A stretch of DNA of 64,000 nt, taken from positions 28,400 to 92,399 of the forward strand of contig CAYXCZ010000017.1 of assembly GCA_964463695.1 (NCBI GenBank), written 5' to 3'. Below the pieces are notes generated by a model that worked only from the letters and a program-made list of their open reading frames with translations, did no database searches and had not been told where the DNA came from. The translations under genes were made by a program, and so were the position numbers. Positions 8,215 to 17,081 of this stretch are shown in pieces (the first letter of the stretch is position 1; each line of letters begins with the position of its first letter). Source of the DNA: JALNZU01 sp964463695. Its GTDB lineage: Bacteria > Bacteroidota > Bacteroidia > Bacteroidales > F082.

Positions 8215-10647
8215 ATGACATTTAATATTCAGAACGAAAACTTCGTCCTTAATGGGAAGAAGGTATTTTTAAACTCAGGGGAGATTCATTATTTCAGGAT
8301 CAAACGTGAGCTTTGGGATACCCATCTCACCGCTGCAAAAGAAGCAGGTTTAACAACTGTAAGCACTTATGTACCATGGGCTTGGCATGAGCCTGATGAA
8401 AAAGTCTTTGATTTCACAGGAACCACTAATCCGCAACGCGACTTAAAGGGCTATCTTGAACGTTGTCAGGCACATGGCTTAACTTGCATTGTGAAACCCG
8501 GGCCATTTATTCTTGCAGAATTTCGTGGAGCAGGTTTACCTGATTGGTTTATGGAAAATTATGGCTCAGAAGTTAAAATGCGCGATCGCAAAGGTGGTAT
8601 TGTTCCAAGCGACGGAGTGAATCTTTTTCATGAAACATACCTTGAAAAAGTCGCTTTATGGTACGATCAGATTATGCCTTTTATCAGTGAACGTCAGCTT
8701 GATGCAGGAGGACCAGTCATTATGATGCAGATTTGTAATGAGATTGGAGTTTTTTCGTGGTTGGCGCATCAGGGCGATTATGGAAATACTGTAAAGGACC
8801 GGTTTATTGCATATCTGAAAACCCAATTCCAATCTTTGGATCAGATAAATTTATTATGGAATACTGATTATCAGGATTTTGATAGCATTGAATTGCCTCC
8901 CGACGGAAGAGCAGCCTATGTTTCAAAGGAAGACAGGGGTCGTGATCATGAATGGCACAAGTTCTGGAGAACATATTATGGCGATTACTTAAGGATGCTT
9001 ACAGCTATGGCGCGCGAACGCGGGGTAACTGTTCCATTATACCACAATCTTCCGGGGTGGATTTATGGCAGCGGTTATGAGTTTCCTGTCAATATCACCA
9101 TGTATGAGGATCTTTTTGAGGATAAGAGCGAGATTATTTTTGGGGTTGATCATATTCCAGAGTTTTTATCATACAGGAATATGCATGACGACCGAATTAT
9201 AAATGACATCACCTGGGCGATGCAAGGCAACAAACCATTATTTGCTGCTGAGTTTCAATGTGGTTCGAGGGAGTATCATGTTGTAACAAACCCTCGTGAA
9301 ATGGAACTTTTCTATAAAGCGAGCGTTGCAAACGGACTCACTGGCTGGAATTATTATATGTTTTCACAAGGTAGAAATCCTGCCAGGAAAGGATACTCAG
9401 GTGAAACATTTTACTGGTTTAATCCTTTAACACCTGAAGGTGAACGTACTACAGCCTTTCCACTGGTTAAGCGAATGAGTAAGATTATAAAAACGAGTGA
9501 AGAAATAATCTTAGGATCAAAGCGTAAAGCTGAAGTAGCCGTACTTTTTTATCCACCTTACTATGCCACTGAACTTGAGCGCAACATGAGTGCTGAGGTT
9601 GGGCTTCAATTTGTTCCTTCTTCCATTCGTCGCTCTGCTTATTTTGATGGTCTCCTGAAGGTATTGCAAGTGCTTAACATTGATTATGATATGGTTGATT
9701 TAAGCAAAGTTTCCTCAGAGGGTTTAAAAAAGTACCAACAGGTTTGGGCTTTTAGTACCGATGAAATGAATGCAAAAGAGCAACAGGTGATTGTTGACTA
9801 TGGAATTGCCGGTGGGAATGTTGTTCTTTTCCCATATCTACCTGATCGAGAGTTATCTCAACAACCTTGTACTATTATTCGTGATGCTCTTAATATCAGT
9901 ATTTTAGGCAAAGAAATAATCGATTCTCCATTAATTGATGTCTATGATTTGAAAGATATTAAGTGTGCGAATCCATTAATTATTTTTGATGAATCAACAC
10001 TTTCCGGCGCTGAGGTTGTTGCTAGGACTATTAATGGCAGTTGTTGTGGTTTTAAGAAAGAATTGGGGAAAGGGACGATGTTACATTTAGGAACATGGAT
10101 TGGTTTTGATACAGAAGGTCACAAACCAGTTTATGAGGCGCTTCTTAACCAATCTGATGCTAAACTTCGGCAGGCTGACACAGATAATTTTCAAATAAAT
10201 GTAAGACAGCGATTTACAGATGATGGAAAATCAATTTTGTTTGTTGCTAATTATTACAATGAGGAACAGATAGGAAGGGCGAGTTACACCCATCCGGAAA
10301 CGGGAGAAAAGATTCAAATTCCATTTTTGGAAAATAGTCAGCTTTGGCCTCCTTTGTATGCACTTCTAAGTCCCGTTTGTTTGTCTTTAGATCATGAAAT
10401 CAAGATATTACATTCAACTTCTGATTTATTAGTAGTAAATCATTCCGGTGAAATGATTGAAATCGAACTTCATGGAGACAGAGATATACCTGGAGAAATT
10501 GTTTTTGAGGGTGCAAAAGTTAGTCAAATTGATTCTGCCACTATTTCTGGTAACGCTTTGAAAATTTCTCATATCGATAACAGGGCAATTATTAATTACT
10601 CTCATGAACATCAAAGAGATATGTTGCTGAAAATCAAACTAAAATAA
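8215..10647 (+). CDS. GH35 glycosidase, cytoplasmic (possible beta-1,2-glucosidase or transglucosylase)
   Basis: An 810-aa protein without a signal peptide. The N-terminal TIM barrel carries GH35 signatures: SGEIHYFRI near the start, STYVPWAWHEP, GPFILAEFRGAGLPDW, the acid/base Glu176 in QICNEIG, and the nucleophile Glu346 in AAEFQCGS. C-terminal beta domains follow from about residue 430. GH35 is usually annotated beta-galactosidase, but the family also includes a bacterial enzyme acting on beta-1,2-glucosidic bonds (I recall one from Ignavibacterium). Here the gene is translationally coupled to a GH94 phosphorylase through a TAATG overlap and follows a sugar importer, so action on imported beta-1,2-gluco-oligosaccharides is more likely than on galactosides. 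Family certain; substrate inferred. Confidence 0.9.
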   Translation: MTFNIQNENFVLNGKKVFLNSGEIHYFRIKRELWDTHLTAAKEAGLTTVSTYVPWAWHEPDEKVFDFTGTTNPQRDLKGYLERCQAHGLTCIVKPGPFILAEFRGAGLPDWFMENYGSEVKMRDRKGGIVPSDGVNLFHETYLEKVALWYDQIMPFISERQLDAGGPVIMMQICNEIGVFSWLAHQGDYGNTVKDRFIAYLKTQFQSLDQINLLWNTDYQDFDSIELPPDGRAAYVSKEDRGRDHEWHKFWRTYYGDYLRMLTAMARERGVTVPLYHNLPGWIYGSGYEFPVNITMYEDLFEDKSEIIFGVDHIPEFLSYRNMHDDRIINDITWAMQGNKPLFAAEFQCGSREYHVVTNPREMELFYKASVANGLTGWNYYMFSQGRNPARKGYSGETFYWFNPLTPEGERTTAFPLVKRMSKIIKTSEEIILGSKRKAEVAVLFYPPYYATELERNMSAEVGLQFVPSSIRRSAYFDGLLKVLQVLNIDYDMVDLSKVSSEGLKKYQQVWAFSTDEMNAKEQQVIVDYGIAGGNVVLFPYLPDRELSQQPCTIIRDALNISILGKEIIDSPLIDVYDLKDIKCANPLIIFDESTLSGAEVVARTINGSCCGFKKELGKGTMLHLGTWIGFDTEGHKPVYEALLNQSDAKLRQADTDNFQINVRQRFTDDGKSILFVANYYNEEQIGRASYTHPETGEKIQIPFLENSQLWPPLYALLSPVCLSLDHEIKILHSTSDLLVVNHSGEMIEIELHGDRDIPGEIVFEGAKVSQIDSATISGNALKISHIDNRAIINYSHEHQRDMLLKIKLK

Positions 10648-13600
10648 TGCATATGAAAATTTCAGAAACCTATACAATTCAAAACAAACTCGGTCTAAGC
10701 ATTTCTATCTTACGAAATGGCTCGATCAGAAGCATTGAAGCAGGTCCGATTCGGATAAGTATGAAAGCTGCATCTGTTTTTTCGAAATCAGGCACAAATA
10801 TTTATCTTCGTAAAAGAGCTGAAAATGTGACATTTAAAGCCCTTTTGGGTGCTGATAGCGCTAGCCAGTTTTTTGTTATTGAAAACAAATTCATTGCCAA
10901 AGGTATTTGGGAAGGGGTTGTTTATCAATGCACTTTGCTACTTTCTGAAAAAAGCACAAGCTGGCAATGGCAGGTTGAGTTAATCAATACTTCCTCCGAG
11001 TCTTATGAGATGGATATTATTTATGTTCAGGATGTTGGCCTAAAGCCAGCTACAGAAAGCCTGATAAATGAATATTATGTAAGTCAATACCTTGAAAGAC
11101 TGATACTTGAAGATAACTACTACGGTTCAGTTGTCTGTTGCCGACAAAATACTAAAGAGTCGGTTGGAAATCCATGGTTGATGTTTGGTTGTCAAAATGG
11201 GGCACAATCGGCAAGCGTTGATGGGATACAGTTTCTTGGGAAAACATTTCGTGAGACGTCTCAGCCTGAGGCTTTAACCCAACTTGAACTTGGGGGTGAA
11301 TTGTCAGGCGAATCATCAATGGTTGCGTTGCAGGAGAAACCTTTTAAGTTACAATCCAGCGAATCGCATGCTAGCAATTTTGTAACTACTTATATTCCAA
11401 ATCATTCACAGGCTACTTCGATCGAAGATCTTGCAGCTTTATCAAATTTGTGGGATGAGTTTGATTATAACGCAGATCTAATTACAAATGATCAGGCTAT
11501 TGAAGAAGACCCAAATTTGTTTAGCGTTGCAACTTTGTTAAAAGTGGAAGATTTGTCGGAGAATGAGTTGAGCAGCTTTTTCGGACAAGATCATCGTCAT
11601 CCTGAATACAATGAAGGTAAGCTTATTTCCTTCTTTAGCGATAAAAATAATCATATAGCACTGCGGGCTAAGGAGTTACTTGTTGACCGGCCTCACGGAC
11701 ATATCATGCAAGCCTGGACTGGTTACGAAGCAAATGAGAATATTCTTTCTACAACTACCTGGGCTTATGGTGTTTTTAATTCACATCTCACTCAAGGAAA
11801 CACCAATTTTAATATTTTCCTCTCTATTTGCTCAAGTCAGTTCAATCATTCGCCTGAAACAGGTCAGCGAATTTTTGTAGAAATTAACAACAAATGGCAT
11901 TTGTTGGGTATTCCATCAGCTTATGAAATTGGATTAAACCACTGTCGCTGGATCTATAAAACTAAAGATCAGTGCTTTCAAGTGAGGACCTGGACTTCTA
12001 AAACAAGTCCAAAGGTAACTATGGACTTTAAAGTACTTAAAGGCGAACCTGTTAGGTTGATTGTATCAAACCAGTTTGATGAAGGAAATGGTTGGACAAT
12101 TAAACCGGAAATGGAAAGAGGGGATTATATCTCAACTCCAAAAGCCGGAAGTATGATTCTCGAAAAGTTCCCCAAAGCGCAATTTCGGATTCAGGTAAAT
12201 AGTGAATCACTGTTTTCGATTCATGGTGATGAAGCACTATATGAAAGCAAAGTATCTCATGGAGATCACTTTTTTGTTGTGGAGGCACTTCCTACATCTG
12301 AATTTAGCATGAGTTTTATTGGTGAGGTTTGTGAAACTTCAACGTCAGATACTTTAAAAGATAATGATAATCAATTTATTACAGATACCGATGATGCTCA
12401 ACGAATTTGGGATGAACTTAGTTTAAACCTAAATTTGCACAGCGACCAGAAAGACATTGCTGCTATTCAAGAGATACTACCCTGGTTTGGCATGAATGCT
12501 ATTACCCACTTTTTGACACCACACGGATTGGAGCAATTTGGTGGTGCAGCCTGGGGTACGCGCGATGTTTCTCAAGGTCCTTTGGATTTGTTACTGATTA
12601 TGGAAAAATATGATGCAGCCAAAGAGACTTTGCGCGTCATTTTTTCGAATCAAAATCCTGATGGAGGCTGGCCACAGTGGTGGATGTTTGATAGTTACAG
12701 AAATATAAGGGCTGGAGATTCTCATGGCGACATTTATTATTGGACCATTATTGCCTTAAGTAACTACATAAAAGTAACCGGCGATACAAAAATTCTGGAG
12801 GAAGTTCTTCCTTATTTTCATGCAGACGGAGTGGCTTTTGCTGAACAAACACCTCTTTCAGAACACATTGACCGCCTGATTCAAATGATTATCGACTCCT
12901 TTATTCCCGGCACTGCACTTGTTCCTTTCGGAGGAGGAGACTGGAACGACTCTTTACAACCCGTTAGCCATGAATTGGCTCAGCGAATGATTTCGAGTTG
13001 GACAGTGGAAATGAATTATCAAGCTTTTGAACAGTATCAAGTCGTTTATGAATTAATTGGAAACATACAGAAATCCAATGAGTTAAGGAAAATTTGTGAA
13101 CAAATTAAATCAGACTTCAATAAACATCTCATAAAAGACGGTATTGTCGCAGGTTATGGATTGGTGGAAAAAGATGGAAGTATCAGCGTTTTACTTCATC
13201 CTACTGACACAACCACCAATATTCATTACAGCCTTCTGCCCATGGATCGTGGTATTATAAGTGGAATTTTCACGAAAGAGCAGGCGACCCTACATCAGGA
13301 TTTGCTTGAAAAATACCTCAAAGGCCCTGACGGAGCTCGCCTGATGGATAAGCCGCTTGTTTATAAAGGAGGTATTCAAACCATTTTCCAACGTGCCGAA
13401 AGCAGTACCTTTTTTGGTAGGGAAATTGGTCTCATGTACATTCATGAGCATATCAGATACGCTGAATGTCAGGCAATTACTGGAAGAGCTGAAGCATTTA
13501 TTAAAGCTTTGCGTCAAGCAAACCCTGTTGCTTACAATGAAATTGTCAGTTGTGGAGATATTCGGCAAGCCAACTGTTATTACAGCAGCTCGGATGTAGC

Positions 13601-14012
13601 CTTCAAAAGTCGGTACGATGCAGATAAACGATATGACGAAGTCAAAACCGGAAATCTAACACTCAGAGGTGGCTGGAGGGTTTATTCAAGCGGACCTGGA
13701 ATTTATGTTGGTTTGATAGTAACCAGAATGCTGGGACTAAGGATTGAGTATAATAATATTGTAATTGACCCTGTGATGCCACTGGAAATGAATGGGTTAA
13801 CTGCAACAATTGATTTTCTTGGCTATCAATTAACAATAAAGTATAATATCCAGCAAGAAACTTATCACCCCAAACGGATCCTAATGAATGGAAACGAAGT
13901 TAGTTTTACTGATGAATTCAATAATTACCGCATAGGCGGAGCAGTTATAGCAAGAGATACTTTTATATCAATGCTTAATCCGAATTCAAATACAGTCGAA
14001 ATTTATTTATAG
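10647..14012 (+). CDS. GH94 phosphorylase, probably 1,2-beta-oligoglucan phosphorylase
   Basis: A 1121-aa cytoplasmic protein with no signal peptide. The first base of its ATG is the last base of the GH35 stop codon (TAATG); a second in-frame ATG at 10653 is possible. The catalytic (alpha/alpha)6 domain contains GGGDWNDSLQP with the general acid Asp768, AAWGTRDVSQGP and GGWPQWWMFD, all GH94 signatures. Cellobiose and chitobiose phosphorylases have about 800 residues, whereas 1,2-beta-oligoglucan phosphorylases are about 1,100, so length and neighbours favour the latter. The reaction releases alpha-glucose-1-phosphate from the non-reducing end of sophoro-oligosaccharides with phosphate, saving ATP. 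It is the last gene of the + operon and is followed by a bidirectional terminator. Laminaribiose-type specificity cannot be excluded from sequence alone. Confidence 0.92.
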   Translation: MHMKISETYTIQNKLGLSISILRNGSIRSIEAGPIRISMKAASVFSKSGTNIYLRKRAENVTFKALLGADSASQFFVIENKFIAKGIWEGVVYQCTLLLSEKSTSWQWQVELINTSSESYEMDIIYVQDVGLKPATESLINEYYVSQYLERLILEDNYYGSVVCCRQNTKESVGNPWLMFGCQNGAQSASVDGIQFLGKTFRETSQPEALTQLELGGELSGESSMVALQEKPFKLQSSESHASNFVTTYIPNHSQATSIEDLAALSNLWDEFDYNADLITNDQAIEEDPNLFSVATLLKVEDLSENELSSFFGQDHRHPEYNEGKLISFFSDKNNHIALRAKELLVDRPHGHIMQAWTGYEANENILSTTTWAYGVFNSHLTQGNTNFNIFLSICSSQFNHSPETGQRIFVEINNKWHLLGIPSAYEIGLNHCRWIYKTKDQCFQVRTWTSKTSPKVTMDFKVLKGEPVRLIVSNQFDEGNGWTIKPEMERGDYISTPKAGSMILEKFPKAQFRIQVNSESLFSIHGDEALYESKVSHGDHFFVVEALPTSEFSMSFIGEVCETSTSDTLKDNDNQFITDTDDAQRIWDELSLNLNLHSDQKDIAAIQEILPWFGMNAITHFLTPHGLEQFGGAAWGTRDVSQGPLDLLLIMEKYDAAKETLRVIFSNQNPDGGWPQWWMFDSYRNIRAGDSHGDIYYWTIIALSNYIKVTGDTKILEEVLPYFHADGVAFAEQTPLSEHIDRLIQMIIDSFIPGTALVPFGGGDWNDSLQPVSHELAQRMISSWTVEMNYQAFEQYQVVYELIGNIQKSNELRKICEQIKSDFNKHLIKDGIVAGYGLVEKDGSISVLLHPTDTTTNIHYSLLPMDRGIISGIFTKEQATLHQDLLEKYLKGPDGARLMDKPLVYKGGIQTIFQRAESSTFFGREIGLMYIHEHIRYAECQAITGRAEAFIKALRQANPVAYNEIVSCGDIRQANCYYSSSDVAFKSRYDADKRYDEVKTGNLTLRGGWRVYSSGPGIYVGLIVTRMLGLRIEYNNIVIDPVMPLEMNGLTATIDFLGYQLTIKYNIQQETYHPKRILMNGNEVSFTDEFNNYRIGGAVIARDTFISMLNPNSNTVEIYL

Positions 14013-14032
14013 GAATAGATTTTTATAAAACG

Positions 14033-14071
14033 AAATGCCACAGACTGTAGACTTCAATCTGTGGCATTTTT
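14033..14071. terminator. Bidirectional rho-independent terminator between the convergent PUL operons
   Basis: The inverted repeat AAATGCCACAGA (14033-14044) and TCTGTGGCATTT (14058-14069) forms a 12-bp stem with a 13-nt loop, flanked by A on the left and T on the right. It works in both directions, ending the GH94 transcript (+) and the GH3 transcript (-). Confidence 0.9.
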
Positions 14072-14089
14072 GCTTGTTTCAGGGATTCT

Positions 14090-16387
14090 CTATTTTAGCC
14101 AATTAAACGGAGCTGTTTTAACATCTCTGGAATTACCACCAACCATAAGAATAAAGTCACCTGGTTCCCAGTCATAATTGAGCTCATAATTGTAAAATTT
14201 CAGATCTTCAGGTGTTACAGTAAAACTAACCTCTTTTGTTTCTCCAGCTTTTAGAAAAATTTTCTGAAATGCTTTGAGTTCCTTAACGGGTCGCGTCATA
14301 GTTCCGACCAAATCGCGTATGTATAACTGAACCACTTCTGATCCATCAAAACTACCTAAATTTTTGATTTCAATAGATGCTGTAAGATTTTGATTTCCAA
14401 TAAGATTATTGTTGCTCAAGCGAAGTTCTCCATACGAAAACTGGGTATAACTCAAACCAAATCCAAAGGGATATAGTGGATCGTTGGTTACATCAAGATA
14501 GTTTGAACGATATTTCTCAAACCATTTTCCTTCTCTAAGAGGTCGTCCGGTATTCTTATGATTGTAGAAAATTGGAACTTGCCCAAGGTTTTGTGGAAAA
14601 GTAACAGGAAGTTTACCGGAAGGATTGACGGCTCCAAAAACCACATCGGCGATTGCATTACCAGATTGTGTTCCACCAAACCAGACATTAAGAATAGCAG
14701 GAACATTTTTTTCTTCCCATGATAATACGAGAGGTCTGCCAGTAAACAAAACAAGAACCACTGGCTTTCCGGTTTTGAGTAATGCTTCAAGAAGCTGCTG
14801 CTGACTTCCGGGAAGCGAAATATCTGATCTGCTGGAACTTTCGCCGCTCATTTCGGCTGCTTCACCCATTACGGCTACAATTACATCACATTTTGAGGCA
14901 ATAGCAACAGCTTCTTCTCGTAATTGGGCAGGACTTTTAACAGAATCGAAAGTTGTTTTACCCCATGAACTTACCCAATAATCGAGTTTTGCATCATCGA
15001 CAATATTGCTACCTTTTGCATAAACAATTTCAGCCTTGTCGCCTACAGCTGCTTTAAAGCCTTCAAGCACAGTTATTGATTGGTCATGATTTACTGCGAC
15101 ACTCCATGTGCCAGCCATATTTTCTCTGTTGTCGGCCAAAGGTCCTACTAAAGCGATTTTTCCTTTCTTTTTTAAAGGTAATAGTTGCTGTTCATTTTTT
15201 AATAAAACGAAAGTCTGTGCGGCAATTTCTCTCGCTGCGAAATTATTTTCTGGAGTAAATATTTCTGATTTAGAGCGATTTACATCACAGTATCGATATG
15301 GATCATCGAATAGTCCAAGTTTATATTTTGCCTCAAGAATTCTACGGCAAGCCTGGTCAATCGTAGCTTCGGTAATTTTTCCTTCATCTAACGATTTTTT
15401 AAGTGTGGTTAGTAAGCCTTCTCCTACCATGTCCATATCTACCCCGGCATTAAGCGCTAAAGCTGAGACTGCTTGTAAGTCACCCATACCATGCTCAATC
15501 ATCTCATTTATCCCTGTAAAATCGGTAACAACAAAGCCATCAAAGCCCCATTCATCGCGTAAAAGTTCAGTCAGTAACCATCGGTTTCCAGTTGCAGGAA
15601 TTCCATTAATATCATTAAATGAGCTCATTACACTTCCTGCACCTGCATCAACTGCAGCTTTATAAGGTGGAAGATATTCATTATACATGCGCTGAAAACT
15701 CATGTCGGTTGTATTGTAATCGCGTCCAGCTTCTGCTGCTCCGTAGAGTGCGAAATGTTTCACGCAGGACATAATGGTATTATTTTTAGTTAAGTCATCA
15801 CCTTGATAACCAGCAACAAAAGCTTTAGCGATTTGTGACCCCAAGTAAGCATCCTCACCGGCACTTTCAGCAATACGTCCCCAGCGAGGATCACGCGAAA
15901 TATCTACCATTGGCGAGTAGGTCCAACAAATTCCATCGGCACTTGCTTCCTGCGCAGCAATACGCGCACTTTTTTCAATAAGATTCATGTCCCAACTGGC
16001 AGCAAGTCCCAAAGGAATCGGAAATGTTGTTTGATAACCATGAACGACATCCATTCCAAAAATTAATGGGATTTTCAAGCGGCTTTCTTCTACTGCCACT
16101 TTTTGGACGTCATGAATTTTCTCGACAGACTTAAGATTAAGTAAACCACCTACTTTTCCTTCTTTAATTTTTTTACCAATATCGGAATTAGTAGTCTGAC
16201 CTGTAACAATATCGCCAGAACCCGGAAGGTTCAATTGACCAATTTTTTCATCTAAAGTCATCTTTTTCATCAGTTCATCAATGAAAACTTTCATTTCATG
16301 ATCATCTGAAACAGGTTTTTTGGGAGAACATCCCAAAATAAAATTCAAAGCAATAAATGCGGATAAAAAAAATAATTTTGATTTCAT
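14090..16387 (-). CDS. GH3 beta-glucosidase, lipoprotein (BglX-like)
   Basis: A 765-aa protein that starts with a lipoprotein signal: lipobox ILGC with Cys20, followed by SPKKPVSDD. The GH3 N domain has KIGQLNLPGSG, SRDPRWGRIAES, CVKHFALYGAAEAGRDYN and the nucleophile Asp289 in VVTDFTG. The C-terminal alpha/beta sandwich carries MGEAAEMSGESSSRSD, where the acid/base Glu normally lies, and a fibronectin III-like domain ends the protein. This matches the typical 750-aa exported Bacteroidetes GH3 architecture, which includes an enzyme active on beta-1,2-gluco-oligosaccharides in Bacteroides. It is the last gene of the 20-kb operon, 6 bp after the SGNH hydrolase. The likely role is hydrolysis of oligosaccharides to glucose at a membrane, most likely periplasmic. 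Confidence 0.95.
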   Translation of the reverse strand: MKSKLFFLSAFIALNFILGCSPKKPVSDDHEMKVFIDELMKKMTLDEKIGQLNLPGSGDIVTGQTTNSDIGKKIKEGKVGGLLNLKSVEKIHDVQKVAVEESRLKIPLIFGMDVVHGYQTTFPIPLGLAASWDMNLIEKSARIAAQEASADGICWTYSPMVDISRDPRWGRIAESAGEDAYLGSQIAKAFVAGYQGDDLTKNNTIMSCVKHFALYGAAEAGRDYNTTDMSFQRMYNEYLPPYKAAVDAGAGSVMSSFNDINGIPATGNRWLLTELLRDEWGFDGFVVTDFTGINEMIEHGMGDLQAVSALALNAGVDMDMVGEGLLTTLKKSLDEGKITEATIDQACRRILEAKYKLGLFDDPYRYCDVNRSKSEIFTPENNFAAREIAAQTFVLLKNEQQLLPLKKKGKIALVGPLADNRENMAGTWSVAVNHDQSITVLEGFKAAVGDKAEIVYAKGSNIVDDAKLDYWVSSWGKTTFDSVKSPAQLREEAVAIASKCDVIVAVMGEAAEMSGESSSRSDISLPGSQQQLLEALLKTGKPVVLVLFTGRPLVLSWEEKNVPAILNVWFGGTQSGNAIADVVFGAVNPSGKLPVTFPQNLGQVPIFYNHKNTGRPLREGKWFEKYRSNYLDVTNDPLYPFGFGLSYTQFSYGELRLSNNNLIGNQNLTASIEIKNLGSFDGSEVVQLYIRDLVGTMTRPVKELKAFQKIFLKAGETKEVSFTVTPEDLKFYNYELNYDWEPGDFILMVGGNSRDVKTAPFNWLK

Positions 16388-16393
16388 AGGTAT

Positions 16394-17062
16394 TTATTTT
16401 GAATTAATAATTGCACTTATTTCCTTTTTCCAAATCATATATCCCTTAGCATTCATGTGTAACATATCATCAAGAAATAGGGTTGAATCCGGAAGGTTAT
16501 TTTTGTTAAGCATTGATTTCCAAATACTAATAAACTCTGAGTTGGATTGAGAATCAATGAAATTGCTTATCATCTGATTTGCTTCGATGAATCTTTCTGA
16601 TAAATGCCAACGACTTGGGCTTGGCTTCATCGAGATATAAACTATCATCACATCGGGTAATTGAGATCTGATCTTTTGAAATAGCTGAACGAACCGGGTT
16701 GCGGCATCTGATGCTGTTAACTTTTCATCAAAGGCTAGATCATTTTCACCGCAATAGATTATAATTCTTTCCGGCTTGAAAGGGATTACAATATCATCAA
16801 CATATCTGATTTGATCAACAAGACTAGAACCGCCGAAAGCTCTGTTGATAATTTTAATATCCTGAAAATCATCTTGAACATTTTTCCAGATAGTGAAAGA
16901 CGAACTGCCAATAAAAAAAGTAGCATCGAATGGGGGAGGAGAGATGCTGTCGTTTCTCTTAAATTGATTTACAACTTCTGCAAAAGGGTATTCAACTAAT
17001 TGTGAATTAGCATTTTGAAATAATATGACCAATAGAAAAATTAGTAGGATTCTTATTTTCAT
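16394..17062 (-). CDS. SGNH/GDSL-type hydrolase (putative carbohydrate esterase)
   Basis: A 222-aa secreted protein with a signal peptide at 1-20 (ends NANSQ). The SGNH blocks are all present: GSSS at 52-55 (nucleophile probably Ser54), the Gly in the FGGSSL block, Asn in CGENDLAF, and the DxxH pair Asp199/His202 in DDMLHMN. Members of this family remove acetyl or other acyl groups from glycans. In this operon it would strip ester substituents, such as acetyl or succinyl groups found on some periplasmic glucans, from the imported oligosaccharide. The fold is well supported; the substrate is a guess from context. Confidence 0.85.
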   Translation of the reverse strand: MKIRILLIFLLVILFQNANSQLVEYPFAEVVNQFKRNDSISPPPFDATFFIGSSSFTIWKNVQDDFQDIKIINRAFGGSSLVDQIRYVDDIVIPFKPERIIIYCGENDLAFDEKLTASDAATRFVQLFQKIRSQLPDVMIVYISMKPSPSRWHLSERFIEANQMISNFIDSQSNSEFISIWKSMLNKNNLPDSTLFLDDMLHMNAKGYMIWKKEISAIINSK

Positions 17063-17081
17063 AACACTATCCTGCTTTTTC

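Noticed and set aside
8215..10647. Calling the GH35 gene a beta-galactosidase
   Set aside because: The usual label, but the cytoplasmic location and coupling to GH94 in a glucan locus make that specificity doubtful.
10647..14012. Calling the GH94 gene cellobiose phosphorylase
   Set aside because: At 1121 aa it is about 300 residues too long, and the neighbouring GH144 genes point to beta-1,2 linkage.
15108..15665. 185-codon open frame opposite the GH3 gene
   Set aside because: It is the antisense shadow of well-conserved GH3 codons; no family resemblance.
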